Assembly: GCF_018736085.1 (NCBI RefSeq)
Contig: NZ_CP076134.1
Span: 5,342,501 to 5,406,500, forward strand
Direction: 5' to 3'
DNA from: Bradyrhizobium sediminis
GTDB lineage: Bacteria > Pseudomonadota > Alphaproteobacteria > Rhizobiales > Xanthobacteraceae
DNA: 64,000 nucleotides
Shown: positions 38,126 through 47,447 of the stretch, piece after piece
Layout of the letters: each line of letters begins with the position of its first letter
How positions within the stretch are numbered: the first letter of the stretch is position 1
Program-made: the position numbers and the translations under genes
Notes under the pieces: model-generated
What the model saw: the letters and a program-made list of their open reading frames with translations, nothing else
Databases searched by the model: none
What the model was told of the DNA's origin: nothing

Positions 38126-39367
38126 ATGTCCACTGCTGTTTCCCCCCTCGCCCCGACCAGCGTCCCCGACATGCCCGTGATCGCGGGCGTGAAGCTCGCG
38201 ACCGCAGCCGCGGGAATCCGCTACAAGGGCCGCACCGACGTGCTGCTGGCCGTGATGGACAAGGGCACCACGGTGGCCGGCGTCTTCACCCAATCGAAAT
38301 GCCCGTCGGCGCCGGTGGAATGGTGCCGGGCGAAACTGGGGCGAGGCGGGGCCCGCGCGCTGGTGGTGAATTCCGGCAATGCCAATGCCTTCACCGGCAA
38401 GACCGGACGGCAGGCCACCACGCTGACGGCCTCGATTGCCGCCAAGGCGGTGGCATGCAGCCCCAATGAAGTGTTTCTCGCCTCGACCGGCGTGATCGGC
38501 GAACCGCTGGATGCCACGAAATTCGACGGCGTGCTCGGCACGCTGGCCGGGCAAGCCGTGCCGGGCGAATGGATGGGTGCGGCCAGAGCGATCATGACCA
38601 CCGACACCTTCCCGAAGGTCGCGACCGCGACGGTGAAGCTCGGGAAGGCCAAGGTCACCATCAACGGCATGGCCAAAGGCGCCGGCATGATCGCGCCCGA
38701 CATGGCGACCATGCTGGCGTTCGTGTTCACCGACGCGCCGCTTTCAGCGAGCGCGCTGCAATCGCTGCTGAAGAGCGGCGTCGAAGACACTTTCAATGCC
38801 GTCACCATCGACGGCGACACCTCGACATCGGACACGCTGCTGGCGTTCGCCACCGGCGCTGCGTCGGCCAGCGGTGCGCCCAAAATCAGCCGAGCCAGCG
38901 ACCCGCGCCTGAAAGCCTTCACCAGGGCTTTCCGCGGCGTGCTTGCCGATCTCGCCGAACAGGTGGCCCGCGACGGCGAAGGCGCACGCAAGCTGGTCGA
39001 GATCGTCGTCGAAGGGGCGACCACGAAGGCCTCGGCGCGGAAAATCGCAATGTCGGTAGCGAATTCGCCGCTGGTGAAGACCGCGATCGCCGGCGAGGAC
39101 GCCAACTGGGGCCGCGTGGTGATGGCGGTCGGCAAGGCCGGCGAACCGGCCAATCGCGACAAGCTCTCGATCTCGTTCAACGGCATCCGCGTCGCCAGAA
39201 GCGGCGCCCGCGATCCGTCCTATGACGAGGCGGAGGTCTCGGCGGCGATGAAGAATCCGAAGATCCAGATCAGGATCGCGCTCGGCCTCGGCAAGGGCCG
39301 CGACCGCGTTCTGACCTGCGACCTCACCAAGGAATATGTCGCGATCAACGGCGATTACCGGTCGTAA
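38126..39367 (+). CDS. argJ: Bifunctional glutamate N-acetyltransferase/ornithine acetyltransferase
   Basis: A protein of 413 residues. The autoproteolysis site lies in [16 protein letters not shown], where cleavage before Thr makes the new nucleophile; the two chains form the active enzyme. [27 protein letters not shown] and [16 protein letters not shown] are typical. It transfers acetyl between ornithine and glutamate in arginine synthesis. The start has AAGGCGCC upstream. It is flanked by repeats D2 and A2. Confidence 0.97.
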   Translation: MSTAVSPLAPTSVPDMPVIAGVKLATAAAGIRYKGRTDVLLAVMDKGTTVAGVFTQSKCPSAPVEWCRAKLGRGGARALVVNSGNANAFTGKTGRQATTLTASIAAKAVACSPNEVFLASTGVIGEPLDATKFDGVLGTLAGQAVPGEWMGAARAIMTTDTFPKVATATVKLGKAKVTINGMAKGAGMIAPDMATMLAFVFTDAPLSASALQSLLKSGVEDTFNAVTIDGDTSTSDTLLAFATGAASASGAPKISRASDPRLKAFTRAFRGVLADLAEQVARDGEGARKLVEIVVEGATTKASARKIAMSVANSPLVKTAIAGEDANWGRVVMAVGKAGEPANRDKLSISFNGIRVARSGARDPSYDEAEVSAAMKNPKIQIRIALGLGKGRDRVLTCDLTKEYVAINGDYRS

Positions 39368-39377
39368 TTCTCACGTC

Positions 39378-39483
39378 GTCATTCCGGGGCGATGCGCAAG
39401 CATCGAACTAGGGTGCGCACCTTGCGCACCCGAGAATCTCGAGATTCCGGGTCTGGTGCTAGCGCACCATCCCGGAATGACGG
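39378..39483. repeat. Palindromic repeat, family A copy 2
   Basis: GTCATTCCGGGGCGATGCG with TAGGGTGCGCACCTTGCGCACCC inserted, central GAATCTCGAGATTCC and CCCGGAATGACGG at the end. It lies between argJ and the convergent TadG-like gene. Confidence 0.85.
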
Positions 39484-39489
39484 AATCCG

Positions 39490-40809
39490 TCAGCTGCTGA
39501 TGCGCGCCTCGGCGACGGCCTTTTGGAACAGCGCGTTCATCGCCTCCGCGATACCCTGGGTCGGGCTGACCTCGAAGAACAGGCCGGGCGAGGCGCAACT
39601 CGCCATGTTGTTCGCGATCTCGCTGTTCGGCGAGGGGCCGTAGGGCCCGACATTGAACGGCGCAATCCATTTATTGTACCAAGAGTTGGTCGGCAGCGCG
39701 AGATAGGTGGTGTACAGCACCGCGATCTTGATGCCGCGGTTCTTGATGGTGGTGCAGAGCGCCGGATTGAGCGGCGATTGGCAGCGCCCGCCGGTGGTCG
39801 GCTTGAGACAGCTCGTGTTGTATTCGTCGGCGACGCCGTCGGAGACGAAGAACAGGTATTTCAGCGGCGCGGAGGACGTGCCGGTTCCCGGCGCGCTGAC
39901 CGCGCTGTTGACCTGGGGAAAAATGCTGGTGAAATTGGTATCCTGATCGTTGTTCTCGTTCTGGCCCTTGACGGTCATCAGGTCGATGTTGCCGGCAGCC
40001 GCTTTGGCGCTCGACAAACTCGACGACAGATTAAACAGGGCTCTCAATCCGGCCGTACTGGCCGAGGCGCCGAAATCATAGATCGCCATCCGGAACTGGC
40101 TCTTATAGGTCTGCGTCGCCGCCGCAGTGTCCATCAACTGCTGGGTCGCCGTGCGCAGCACGTCGATCCGGGTGGTGACGCCGAGCTTCTTTGCGAGCTT
40201 GTAATAGTTCTTGTTGTCGTTGAGATCACGACACGCGAAGGCACACTTGTCCGACGTATTGTTGACCATCGTCGCCACATCGGTCGGGGTGGCCCCCACG
40301 CCCATCGACGGCGAATTATCGAGCAACAGATAGAAATCGATATAGAGCGGCATCTTGGCGGTAGCGGTCGAACTGCCGGTGACCGTCATCGTGCTCTTGC
40401 CCATGACGCCGAGAAACATGGTCGGCACATTGGCGGAGAACTGCACCGTCGAGGTGACCACGCTGCCGGTCTTGGTCACGACCGGCGTCATGCTGTTGAG
40501 CGTGTAACCGGTCACCCCCGACATATTGCCGTTGAAGATGTTGTTCGCATCGGTCACGCCTGCCGCGATCGGTCCGTCCGACGTCATGGTGCCGGCGGCA
40601 ATGAAGGCCGGCGATTGTTTTGCGATCGATCCGACGCTGGCGGCGTCGACCGCGGCCTGCAATTTGGCGCGAAGTTGCGTGGCCCTGGAGTAGTCGACCG
40701 CGCAACCGACGGCCGACAGGATCGGCATCAGCGCGAGCGTAAAGATCACCGCGATATTGCCGGATTTGTCGCGGCGAAAGCGGCCGATTTCACCAAGAAG
40801 CGCGCGCAT
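39490..40809 (-). CDS. TadE/TadG-like protein with von Willebrand A domain
   Basis: A protein of 439 residues. The N-terminus has RRDKSGNIAVIFTLALMPILSAVGCAVDYSRATQLRAKLQAAVDAAS, the type-IV-pilin-like helix of TadE/TadG/Flp proteins. A von Willebrand A domain follows, MIDAS region FYLLLDNSPSMG. Related proteins are anchored outside and assist Flp-type pili. No tad/flp genes are in the window, so this is an orphan. It is separated from mutT by about 175 bp. Confidence 0.88.
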   Translation of the reverse strand: MRALLGEIGRFRRDKSGNIAVIFTLALMPILSAVGCAVDYSRATQLRAKLQAAVDAASVGSIAKQSPAFIAAGTMTSDGPIAAGVTDANNIFNGNMSGVTGYTLNSMTPVVTKTGSVVTSTVQFSANVPTMFLGVMGKSTMTVTGSSTATAKMPLYIDFYLLLDNSPSMGVGATPTDVATMVNNTSDKCAFACRDLNDNKNYYKLAKKLGVTTRIDVLRTATQQLMDTAAATQTYKSQFRMAIYDFGASASTAGLRALFNLSSSLSSAKAAAGNIDLMTVKGQNENNDQDTNFTSIFPQVNSAVSAPGTGTSSAPLKYLFFVSDGVADEYNTSCLKPTTGGRCQSPLNPALCTTIKNRGIKIAVLYTTYLALPTNSWYNKWIAPFNVGPYGPSPNSEIANNMASCASPGLFFEVSPTQGIAEAMNALFQKAVAEARISS

Positions 40810-40984
40810 GGGAGATGTCCTGACTGTCTCAAATTCTCTTAAAATCCTAGCGGCGGCGGATTAAGTATTGGCTTATTGCGACCGCGAAATGAGGCGCCGA
40901 ACAAACAGGTTGGCGGTACGCCGTTTGGTGGTTAATAAAATGCTTCCGAATGGCTGGTTGGAATACCGAAGGCGTCCGCGGCGC

Positions 40985-41395
<411 letters not shown>

Positions 41396-41438
41396 GGGGA
41401 CGACGTTCCCTGGACGCTGCGCAGCGCGCCATCCTCCC

Positions 41439-41522
41439 GTCATTGCGAGCGCAGCGAAGCAATCCATGTGGCCGCTCGGGGATAGGATGGATTGCTTCGT
41501 CGCTTTGCTCCTCGCAATGACG
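41439..41522. repeat. Palindromic repeat, family B copy 3 (intact)
   Basis: GTCATTGCGAGCGCAGCGAAG, CAATCCATGTGGCCGC, GGATGGATTGCTTCGTCG and CTCCTCGCAATGACG form a near-perfect palindrome. It lies between convergent mutT and methyltransferase genes and has not been interrupted. Confidence 0.85.
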
Positions 41523-41530
41523 AACTGCGA

Positions 41531-42382
41531 TCACTCCCGCGTCACCTTCTTCACCGCCTCCGCCAGACTGGCTTTCGCCGATCCCGGCTTCAGCGGTTGC
41601 TGCTGGCTCGCATGCGGCGCCCAGCCCGACAGCCAGACGATATCGAAGGTGGCGCGGATGCGGCCGTCGGCATCGGCGAAGCGTTCGCCGTAGATCTGCG
41701 CCATCCGCAACAGCGTGGCGCGACGGGTCGGCGTCCGCCGCCGCTCGACCAGGATGTTGGTCGCACCCATGCGCCGCAGATCTGCCATCAGCGCGAACGC
41801 GCTGTCGTAGCGCACCACGACGCGGTCGACGTCGGTCACCGGCAAGGCAAAACCCGCACGCTGCAGCAGGCTGCCAATGTCGCGCAAATCGGCGAACGGC
41901 GCCACGCGCGGCGACACCCCGCCTTCGCATTCGGCTTCCGCCGCGGCGAAAGACTGCCGCAGCTCGGTCAGCGTATCGCCGCCGATCATCGCCGCCAGCA
42001 ACAGCCCGTCGGGCTTCAATGCGCGGCGGATCTGCGCCAGCACGCCCGGCAGGTCGTTGACGAATTGAAGCGCGAGCCCGGATACGGCAAGGTCGAGCGA
42101 TTCCGGCGACAGCGGCAGCGGCTCGGTTTCAAGGTCCGGCAGCGCGACGCGCGTGAGCTGGTCCACGCGCCCGGCCAAAGCGTTGCGGAGCTGATCACCC
42201 TCGGTACCGATGTCGGCCGCCGTCTTGAATTCCCGCAGCACCGCATGCAGCCGCTCCGCCGCATCCTCGGCGACGCGGTCGAGCAGAAACGTCGCGGGCG
42301 CGTCACGCAGCGCCCGCCTGCGCCGGGCGTGCAGCAAGGCGCGATCGAACAGGATGGGTGCGGCGGCCGGGTTCGAGGTCAT
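41531..42382 (-). CDS. SAM-dependent methyltransferase-fold protein (NDUFAF5/BioC-like)
   Basis: A protein of 283 residues from ATG 42382 (MTSNPAAAPILFDRALLHARRRRA). The opening LFDRALLHARRRRALR and the region VSGLALQFVNDLPGVLAQIRRALKPDGLLLAAMIGGDTL match the NDUFAF5/BioC-like group. The usual glycine-rich SAM loop is weak (KTAADIGTEGDQLRNAL). In mitochondria NDUFAF5 hydroxylates an arginine of complex I. The bacterial role is unknown. It is divergent from comF with about 100 bp between. Confidence 0.8.
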   Translation of the reverse strand: MTSNPAAAPILFDRALLHARRRRALRDAPATFLLDRVAEDAAERLHAVLREFKTAADIGTEGDQLRNALAGRVDQLTRVALPDLETEPLPLSPESLDLAVSGLALQFVNDLPGVLAQIRRALKPDGLLLAAMIGGDTLTELRQSFAAAEAECEGGVSPRVAPFADLRDIGSLLQRAGFALPVTDVDRVVVRYDSAFALMADLRRMGATNILVERRRTPTRRATLLRMAQIYGERFADADGRIRATFDIVWLSGWAPHASQQQPLKPGSAKASLAEAVKKVTRE

Positions 42383-42478
42383 GCAGGGGTTGGTACGCCG
42401 GTCCCCCCACGTCTGGCAATCCAGCATACTTGCCGGCACGCTTGAGCGCCGCGCTCGGCGGCGCTAGCCTTCCCGGCC

Positions 42479-43288
42479 ATGGAGGCTGAGGCACCCCGAT
42501 CGCGGTCGATCTCCACCCATCTGCGCGGGGCGCTGAACGCGTGCCGCGGCGCCCTGGCGCTGACCTCGCGGCTCGCGCTCGATATCGCCCTGCCGACGCT
42601 CTGCGTCGCCTGCCGCGAACCGGTCGACGGCGAAGGCGTCTGCGCACAGTGCTGGGCCAAATTGTCGTTCATCGCGCCGCCTTTTTGCCCGCGGCTCGGG
42701 ATTCCCTTCGTCTACGATCCCGGACCGGATCTCCTGTCGATGGAGGCGATCGCCAATCCGCCGGCCTATGCGCGCGCCCGCGCCGCGGTGCGCTATGACG
42801 ACGTCGCGCGCACGCTGGTGCATGCGTTGAAATACCAGGACCGCACCGATCTCGCCCCCGCCATGGGCCGCTGGATGGCGCGGGCCGGCCACGAACTGCT
42901 CGGCGAGGCCGATGTGCTGATTCCGGTGCCGCTGCATTGGCGGCGGGGCTGGAGCCGCCGCTACAACCAGTCCGGCGCACTGGCGCGGGTCATCGAACGG
43001 CAAACCGGCGTCAAGGTGGTTGCCGAGGCGCTCCGGCGGGTTCGGCCGACCCAGCAGCAGATCGGCCTGTCCCGGTCGCAGCGCGCCAGCAACGTCCAGG
43101 GCGCCTTCAAGGTCGCCGCCGACCGCAGCACCGACATTCAGGGCCGCCGCGTGATCCTGATCGACGATGTCCTGACCACCGGGGCGACAGCCGATGCCTG
43201 CGCGCGGGCGTTGTTGCGCGCCAAAGCGGCATCGGTCGATGTGCTGGTGTTCGCCCGGGTTGTCGACAGCCACAAAGCTCCCATATAA
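42479..43288 (+). CDS. comF: ComF family phosphoribosyltransferase-like protein
   Basis: A protein of 269 residues. An N-terminal zinc-ribbon-like cysteine set (CVACREPV, CAQCWAKL, FCPRLGIPF) is followed by a PRTase fold with VILIDDVLTTGAT. HWRRGWSRRYNQSGALA and RPTQQQIGLSRSQRASNVQGAFKV are standard ComF motifs. The family is named for DNA uptake but its function in Gram-negatives is uncertain. It leads a plausible operon comF-grxC-amidase-DUF1178. Confidence 0.92.
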   Translation: MEAEAPRSRSISTHLRGALNACRGALALTSRLALDIALPTLCVACREPVDGEGVCAQCWAKLSFIAPPFCPRLGIPFVYDPGPDLLSMEAIANPPAYARARAAVRYDDVARTLVHALKYQDRTDLAPAMGRWMARAGHELLGEADVLIPVPLHWRRGWSRRYNQSGALARVIERQTGVKVVAEALRRVRPTQQQIGLSRSQRASNVQGAFKVAADRSTDIQGRRVILIDDVLTTGATADACARALLRAKAASVDVLVFARVVDSHKAPI

Positions 43289-43330
43289 TCAGACACTTCT
43301 AATCAGATACCTGCAAGAACAAGGCACGAC

Positions 43331-43603
43331 ATGGCCGCTGCGATCGAAATCTTCACCCGCCCGGGCTGCGGCTATTGCACCGCCGCCAAATCGCTGCTGA
43401 CGCGCAAAAAAGCCGCGTTCACTGAGCACGATGTCGCCGTCGATCCGGCGCTTCGCCAGCAAATGTGGGATCGCGCCGGCATGGGCGCGACGTTTCCGCA
43501 GATTTTCATCGGCGATACCCATGTCGGCGGTTGCGACGAGCTTTACGCCCTCGACCGCGCGGGCAGGCTCGATTCGTTGCTCGCGGGCGAAAAGGCCAAT
43601 TGA
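43331..43603 (+). CDS. grxC: Glutaredoxin 3
   Basis: A protein of 90 residues with the dithiol site CGYC in FTRPGCGYCTAAKSLL, TFPQIFIGDTHVGGCDELYAL binding glutathione. It reduces disulfides and glutathione-mixed disulfides. AAGGCACG precedes the ATG. Its stop overlaps the start of the amidase gene by one base (TGATG). Confidence 0.95.
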   Translation: MAAAIEIFTRPGCGYCTAAKSLLTRKKAAFTEHDVAVDPALRQQMWDRAGMGATFPQIFIGDTHVGGCDELYALDRAGRLDSLLAGEKAN

Positions 43604-44481
43604 TGAGCGCCGATCAAACCTTCACTGCCGCCATGGTGCAAATGCGCACCGGGCTGTTGCCGGGGCCAAGCCTCGAACAGGCCACCAAGCTGATTCGCGA
43701 GGCCGCAGCAGAGGGCGCGGACTATGTGCAGACCCCCGAGGTCAGCAACATGATGCAACTGAACCGTAAGGCGCTGTTCGAGCATCTCGCCGCCGAGGAA
43801 GACGACCTGTCGCTGAAGGCCTATCGCGCGCTCGCGCAGGAGCTGAAAATTCATCTCCATGTCGGCTCGCTGGCGCTGCGCTTCTCGCCTGAAAAGGCCG
43901 TCAACCGCTCGTTCCTGATCGGGCCGGACGGCACGGTGCTGGCGAGCTACGACAAGATCCACATGTTCGACATCGATCTGCCCGGCGGCGAGAGCTATCG
44001 CGAATCCGCCAATTATCAGCCGGGCGAGACCGCCGTGATCTCGGACCTGCCCTGGGGCCGCATCGGGCTGACGATCTGTTACGACCTGCGCTTCCCGGCA
44101 TTGTATCGCGCGCTGGCCGAAAGCGGCGCCTCGTTCCTCACCGTGCCGTCCGCCTTCACCAGGAAGACCGGCGAGGCGCATTGGCACACGCTGTTGCGCG
44201 CCCGCGCCATCGAGACCGGCTGCTTCGTATTCGCAGCAGCCCAGGCCGGAATGCACGAGAACAAGCGCGAAACCTACGGCCACTCGCTGATCATCGACCC
44301 CTGGGGCGAGATCCTCGCCGAAGGCGGTGTCGAGCCCGGCGTGTTCCTCGCGAAGATCGACCCCGCCAGGGTCGAGACCGCGCGGAAGGCCGTGCCGTCG
44401 CTGCAGCATGGCCGGCGCTTCGGCATCGCCGATCCCAAGGCCGGACCCGAACATCTGCATTTGGTACGGGGATCCGCATGA
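43603..44481 (+). CDS. Carbon-nitrogen hydrolase (NIT2/omega-amidase-like)
   Basis: A protein of 292 residues from ATG 43603, overlapping the grxC stop. Catalytic triad: Glu in YVQTPEVSNMM, Lys in YDKIHMFDIDLPGGE, Cys in LTICYDLRFPALYRAL. Length and motifs match the Nit family that hydrolyses deaminated glutathione or omega-amides, which fits the neighbour glutaredoxin. Its stop overlaps the DUF1178 start (ATGA). Confidence 0.92.
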   Translation: MSADQTFTAAMVQMRTGLLPGPSLEQATKLIREAAAEGADYVQTPEVSNMMQLNRKALFEHLAAEEDDLSLKAYRALAQELKIHLHVGSLALRFSPEKAVNRSFLIGPDGTVLASYDKIHMFDIDLPGGESYRESANYQPGETAVISDLPWGRIGLTICYDLRFPALYRALAESGASFLTVPSAFTRKTGEAHWHTLLRARAIETGCFVFAAAQAGMHENKRETYGHSLIIDPWGEILAEGGVEPGVFLAKIDPARVETARKAVPSLQHGRRFGIADPKAGPEHLHLVRGSA

Positions 44482-44960
44482 TCCGGTACAACCTGCGCTG
44501 CGATAAGGGCCATGCGTTCGAGAGCTGGTTCCAGAGCTCGTCGGCCTATGAGAGCCAGGAGAAACGCAAGCTGGTGAATTGTCCGGCCTGCGGCTCGGCC
44601 AAGGTCGAACGGGCAATCATGGCCCCGCAGATCGTCAGCAAGAAGGGCCGGGAAAGCCAAAGCAGCAACGATGTTCCGGCGCCGGCGCAGCCCGCCGAGG
44701 TTACCGCGCCGGGATCCACTCCCCTTTTGATGGCGCAGGAGCGCGAGCTGCGCGCCAAGCTCAAGGAATTGCGCGACCATATCGTCAAGAACGCCGACAA
44801 TGTCGGCGAGCGTTTTCCCAACGAGGCGCGCAAGATGCACTACGGCGATATCGAACACCGCCCGATCTACGGCGAGGCCTCGCCGGAGGAAGCCCGCTCC
44901 CTGATCGAGGAAGGCGTCGAGGTGTCGCCGCTGCCGGTGCTGCCCGACGACCGGAACTGA
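44478..44960 (+). CDS. DUF1178 family protein
   Basis: A protein of 160 residues beginning MIRYNLRCDKGHAFESWFQSSSAYESQ, with cysteines in NCPACGSAKVERAIMAP that form a zinc-ribbon-like pair with the first cysteine. The C-terminus has GERFPNEARKMHYGDIEHRPIYGEA, the signature of DUF1178. The function is unknown. The four-base overlap with the amidase gene supports cotranslation. Confidence 0.92.
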   Translation: MIRYNLRCDKGHAFESWFQSSSAYESQEKRKLVNCPACGSAKVERAIMAPQIVSKKGRESQSSNDVPAPAQPAEVTAPGSTPLLMAQERELRAKLKELRDHIVKNADNVGERFPNEARKMHYGDIEHRPIYGEASPEEARSLIEEGVEVSPLPVLPDDRN

Positions 44961-44968
44961 CGCGTAGC

Positions 44969-45051
44969 GTCATCCCGGGGCGATGCGAAGCATCGAACCC
45001 GGGATCTCGAGATTCCGGGTTCGATGCTGTCGCATCGCCCCGGAACGACGG
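44969..45051. repeat. Palindromic repeat, family A copy 3
   Basis: GTCATCCCGGGGCGATGCG...GGATCTCGAGATTCCGGG...CATCGCCCCGGAACGACG. It lies between convergent DUF1178 and transporter genes. Confidence 0.85.
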
Positions 45052-45055
45052 GTGA

Positions 45056-45955
45056 TTACACCGCCACCAATAGCGCGACCCCGATCACGATCAGCACGAT
45101 GCCGGAAAGCTCGCGCGCCGACAGCGGCTGCTTGAACGAATAATACGACACGCCTTGCGCGAACAGCACCTCGACCAGCGCCAGCGTGCGCACATTGGCG
45201 GCAACCGTCAGCGCAAGCGCCAGGAACCAGAACTGCGAGGCGAACGCGCCCATGAAGCCCGCCAGCATCGAAGGCTTCCACAGGCCGAAGATTTTTTTGA
45301 GCACGTCGGGCGCCCGCGCCAGCAGATAGATGGTCAGCACCAGGGTCTGCACGAACAGCCCCGATACCAGCGTGTAGGACGCGGCGGTCACGAACGAGAC
45401 ATCGGGCACCGTGATGATGGCGCCGCGAAACCCGATCGCCGACAGCGCGAAGGCGGCTGCGGCCACGAGGCCGGTGATGGTCGGCTTGACTTCGGCAAAG
45501 CTCTTTTCGCCGCCCGGCCGCAGCGCGGTGATGACCACGCCCACGGTGGCGATCAGGATCGCTATCACCTTCAGCACGGTCAGATGATCGCCGAGAAAGA
45601 CAAATCCGAAGATCGCGGTCTGGATCGCCTCGGTCTTCAGATACGCCGTCGTCACCACGAAGGAGCGGTCGTTCATCGCGAGCAGCATCAGTCCGGTAGC
45701 GACGATCTGGCTGAGCGCGCCGAGCAACAGCCACGGCCAGAACGCCGCCGGCGGCCACGGCACGGCGTCGCCGGTCACTGCGATCACCACCGCGAAGAAC
45801 ACGATCGAGAACGGAAAGCCGAACAGGAAGCGGATATTGGTGGCGCCCCAGGTGCCGAGCGGCCCCGTCAGCGACCGCTGCATCGCGTTGCGCGCGACCT
45901 GCCCCAGCGCGGCCGTGACGGTGAAGGGAATCCAGAGCGTGGCGATGGAGAACAT
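45056..45955 (-). CDS. DMT-family transporter (EamA)
   Basis: A protein of 299 residues with ten predicted hydrophobic helices in two EamA repeats, for example IRFLFGFPFSIVFFAVVIAV and LSGIVLIVIGVALLVAV. RGG-like loop at residues 150-160. These are exporters or importers of small metabolites; the substrate is unknown. The gene lies between repeats A3 and F and runs opposite to the comF operon. Confidence 0.88.
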   Translation of the reverse strand: MFSIATLWIPFTVTAALGQVARNAMQRSLTGPLGTWGATNIRFLFGFPFSIVFFAVVIAVTGDAVPWPPAAFWPWLLLGALSQIVATGLMLLAMNDRSFVVTTAYLKTEAIQTAIFGFVFLGDHLTVLKVIAILIATVGVVITALRPGGEKSFAEVKPTITGLVAAAAFALSAIGFRGAIITVPDVSFVTAASYTLVSGLFVQTLVLTIYLLARAPDVLKKIFGLWKPSMLAGFMGAFASQFWFLALALTVAANVRTLALVEVLFAQGVSYYSFKQPLSARELSGIVLIVIGVALLVAV

Positions 45956-45966
45956 GGAGGGCCTGC

Positions 45967-45994
45967 TTCACCCTCCCCTGGAGGGGGAGGGTAA
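45967..45994. repeat. Short hairpin repeat, family F
   Basis: CACCCTCCCCTGG and AGGGGGAGGGTAAG pair around the centre. It lies between the transporter start and the ubiG stop. Confidence 0.5.
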
Positions 45995-46017
45995 GAATCA
46001 AAATCGTGTTAGATTAT

Positions 46018-46791
46018 TCACAACCCCTCCGCCACCACCATGTAGTTGACGTCCATGTCGGACGACAGGCTCCATTTGTCGGCGAACGGGCTGTAGACCA
46101 CGCCGGCCTGTTCGGTGATGGCGAGCTTGTTGTTGTGAAGGTGGTGTGCGAGTTCGTCGGGGGTGACGAACTTGTCCCATTGATGGGTGCCGCGCGGCAG
46201 CCAGCGCAGGACGTATTCCGCGCCGACGATGGCGAGCGCAAAGCTCTTCCAGTTGCGGTTCAGGGTCGAGAGCACCATCATGCCGCCGGGCTTGAGCATC
46301 GCCGCACAGCGGTTCAGGAACATGCCGACATCGCTGACGTGCTCGACCACTTCCATCGCCAGCACGATGTCGAAGCGTTCCCGCGCGTCCATCTCCTCGA
46401 CGGTGGTGCAGCGGTAATCGATCGACAGATGCCCCTTGTCGGCATGCAGCTTCGCCGCCGCGATGTTGCTGGCGGACGGATCGACGCCGATCACCTGGGC
46501 GCCGAGCCGGGTGAACGGCTCGCACAACAGGCCGGCGCCGCAGCCGATATCGAGGATACGCAGCCCCGACAGGCAGTTCAGGCTCTTGACGTTGCGCTCG
46601 AACTTGCGGCAGGCGGCGTCGCGGATATAGGTCAGCCGCAGCGGATTGATCTTGTGCAACGGCGCCATCTTGCCGTTGGGGTCCCACCATTCGTTGGACA
46701 GTTTCGAGAATTTCGCGATCTCGGCGGGGTCGACGGTGGACCCAGGCGCCGGGGCTGCGGAAGGATTGGCAGGATTCTGTTGCATGGCCAT
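46018..46791 (-). CDS. ubiG: Ubiquinone biosynthesis O-methyltransferase
   Basis: A protein of 257 residues from ATG 46791; an ATG two codons on is also possible. The longer frame overlaps the PH-domain gene. STVDPAEIAKFSKLSNEWWDPNGKMAPLHKINPLR is the diagnostic UbiG N-terminus; LRILDIGCGAGLLCEPFTRLGA is the SAM site. It performs both O-methylations in ubiquinone synthesis. The PH-domain gene ends 17 bases upstream, so they may be cotranscribed. Confidence 0.96.
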   Translation of the reverse strand: MAMQQNPANPSAAPAPGSTVDPAEIAKFSKLSNEWWDPNGKMAPLHKINPLRLTYIRDAACRKFERNVKSLNCLSGLRILDIGCGAGLLCEPFTRLGAQVIGVDPSASNIAAAKLHADKGHLSIDYRCTTVEEMDARERFDIVLAMEVVEHVSDVGMFLNRCAAMLKPGGMMVLSTLNRNWKSFALAIVGAEYVLRWLPRGTHQWDKFVTPDELAHHLHNNKLAITEQAGVVYSPFADKWSLSSDMDVNYMVVAEGL

Positions 46792-46807
46792 GGACTGCGC
46801 GTCGCTC

Positions 46808-47275
46808 CTATCGCGCGGTGATGCTGTTACGGAATTTGAGCGGCGAAGCAATGGCGGAGATGGTCTCCTCGCCCTCGCCGACGCCATGAACGGTGACGTC
46901 GCCATAATTGAGGATGCGGCCGAGGATGCTCTGGTCGACATCGACACTCTCGACCTTGTCCAAACTCATTTCGAATGTCTTTCGGGTGATGAACCCGGTC
47001 TTGTGGACAATCCGCAGATTGGTGACATCGGTCTCGGTGGTCCAGCGGTGGAACCAGGCCTTGGCGGTCCAGTACAGCGCCACGAGCGCCACCACGGCCG
47101 AGGCCGAAAGGCACAGCAGCACGATGCCTTCGGTGGTGGTCGTACGCGACAGGAAGAACAGGATGATGGCCGCGACCCAAGCCGCCATCGCCGGCAAATA
47201 GAACATCCAGTGCGCGTTGGTCGAATACAGCACCTTCTCGCCGGGCTGCAGGATTTCGTCGATATAACGCCCCAT
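46808..47275 (-). CDS. PH-domain membrane protein (bPH2/YdbS-like)
   Basis: A protein of 155 residues. MGRYIDEILQPGEKVLYSTNAHWMFYLPAM leads into two membrane helices (about 28-45 and 50-68), then a bacterial PH domain (TTETDVTNLRIVHKTGFITRKTFEMSLDKVESVDVDQSILGRILNYGDVTVHGVGEG). The function is unknown. The gene is divergent from lysC. Confidence 0.88.
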   Translation of the reverse strand: MGRYIDEILQPGEKVLYSTNAHWMFYLPAMAAWVAAIILFFLSRTTTTEGIVLLCLSASAVVALVALYWTAKAWFHRWTTETDVTNLRIVHKTGFITRKTFEMSLDKVESVDVDQSILGRILNYGDVTVHGVGEGEETISAIASPLKFRNSITAR

Positions 47276-47343
47276 ACGCTGGCCTCAATCACCCCTAAAA
47301 CGCTGCATTCGTGCCAATCCGGGGATCCCCGGAACCCGGTTGC

Positions 47344-47372
47344 TTGCCCGCAACCGCGCCGCTATGTATACG
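47344..47372 (+). promoter_or_regulatory. Candidate lysC promoter
   Basis: TTGCCC (47344-47349), 17 bases, then TATACG (47367-47372), the same -10 hexamer as proposed for rpmB. Start of transcription would be near 47379, about 70 bases before lysC. Confidence 0.45.
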
Positions 47373-47447
47373 CGCCTTTTGGCGGGCGCGCTCCGGTTTT
47401 GCGTGCCGGCCACCATACTCAACCACTCAGGGAATGCACCAGTCGTC

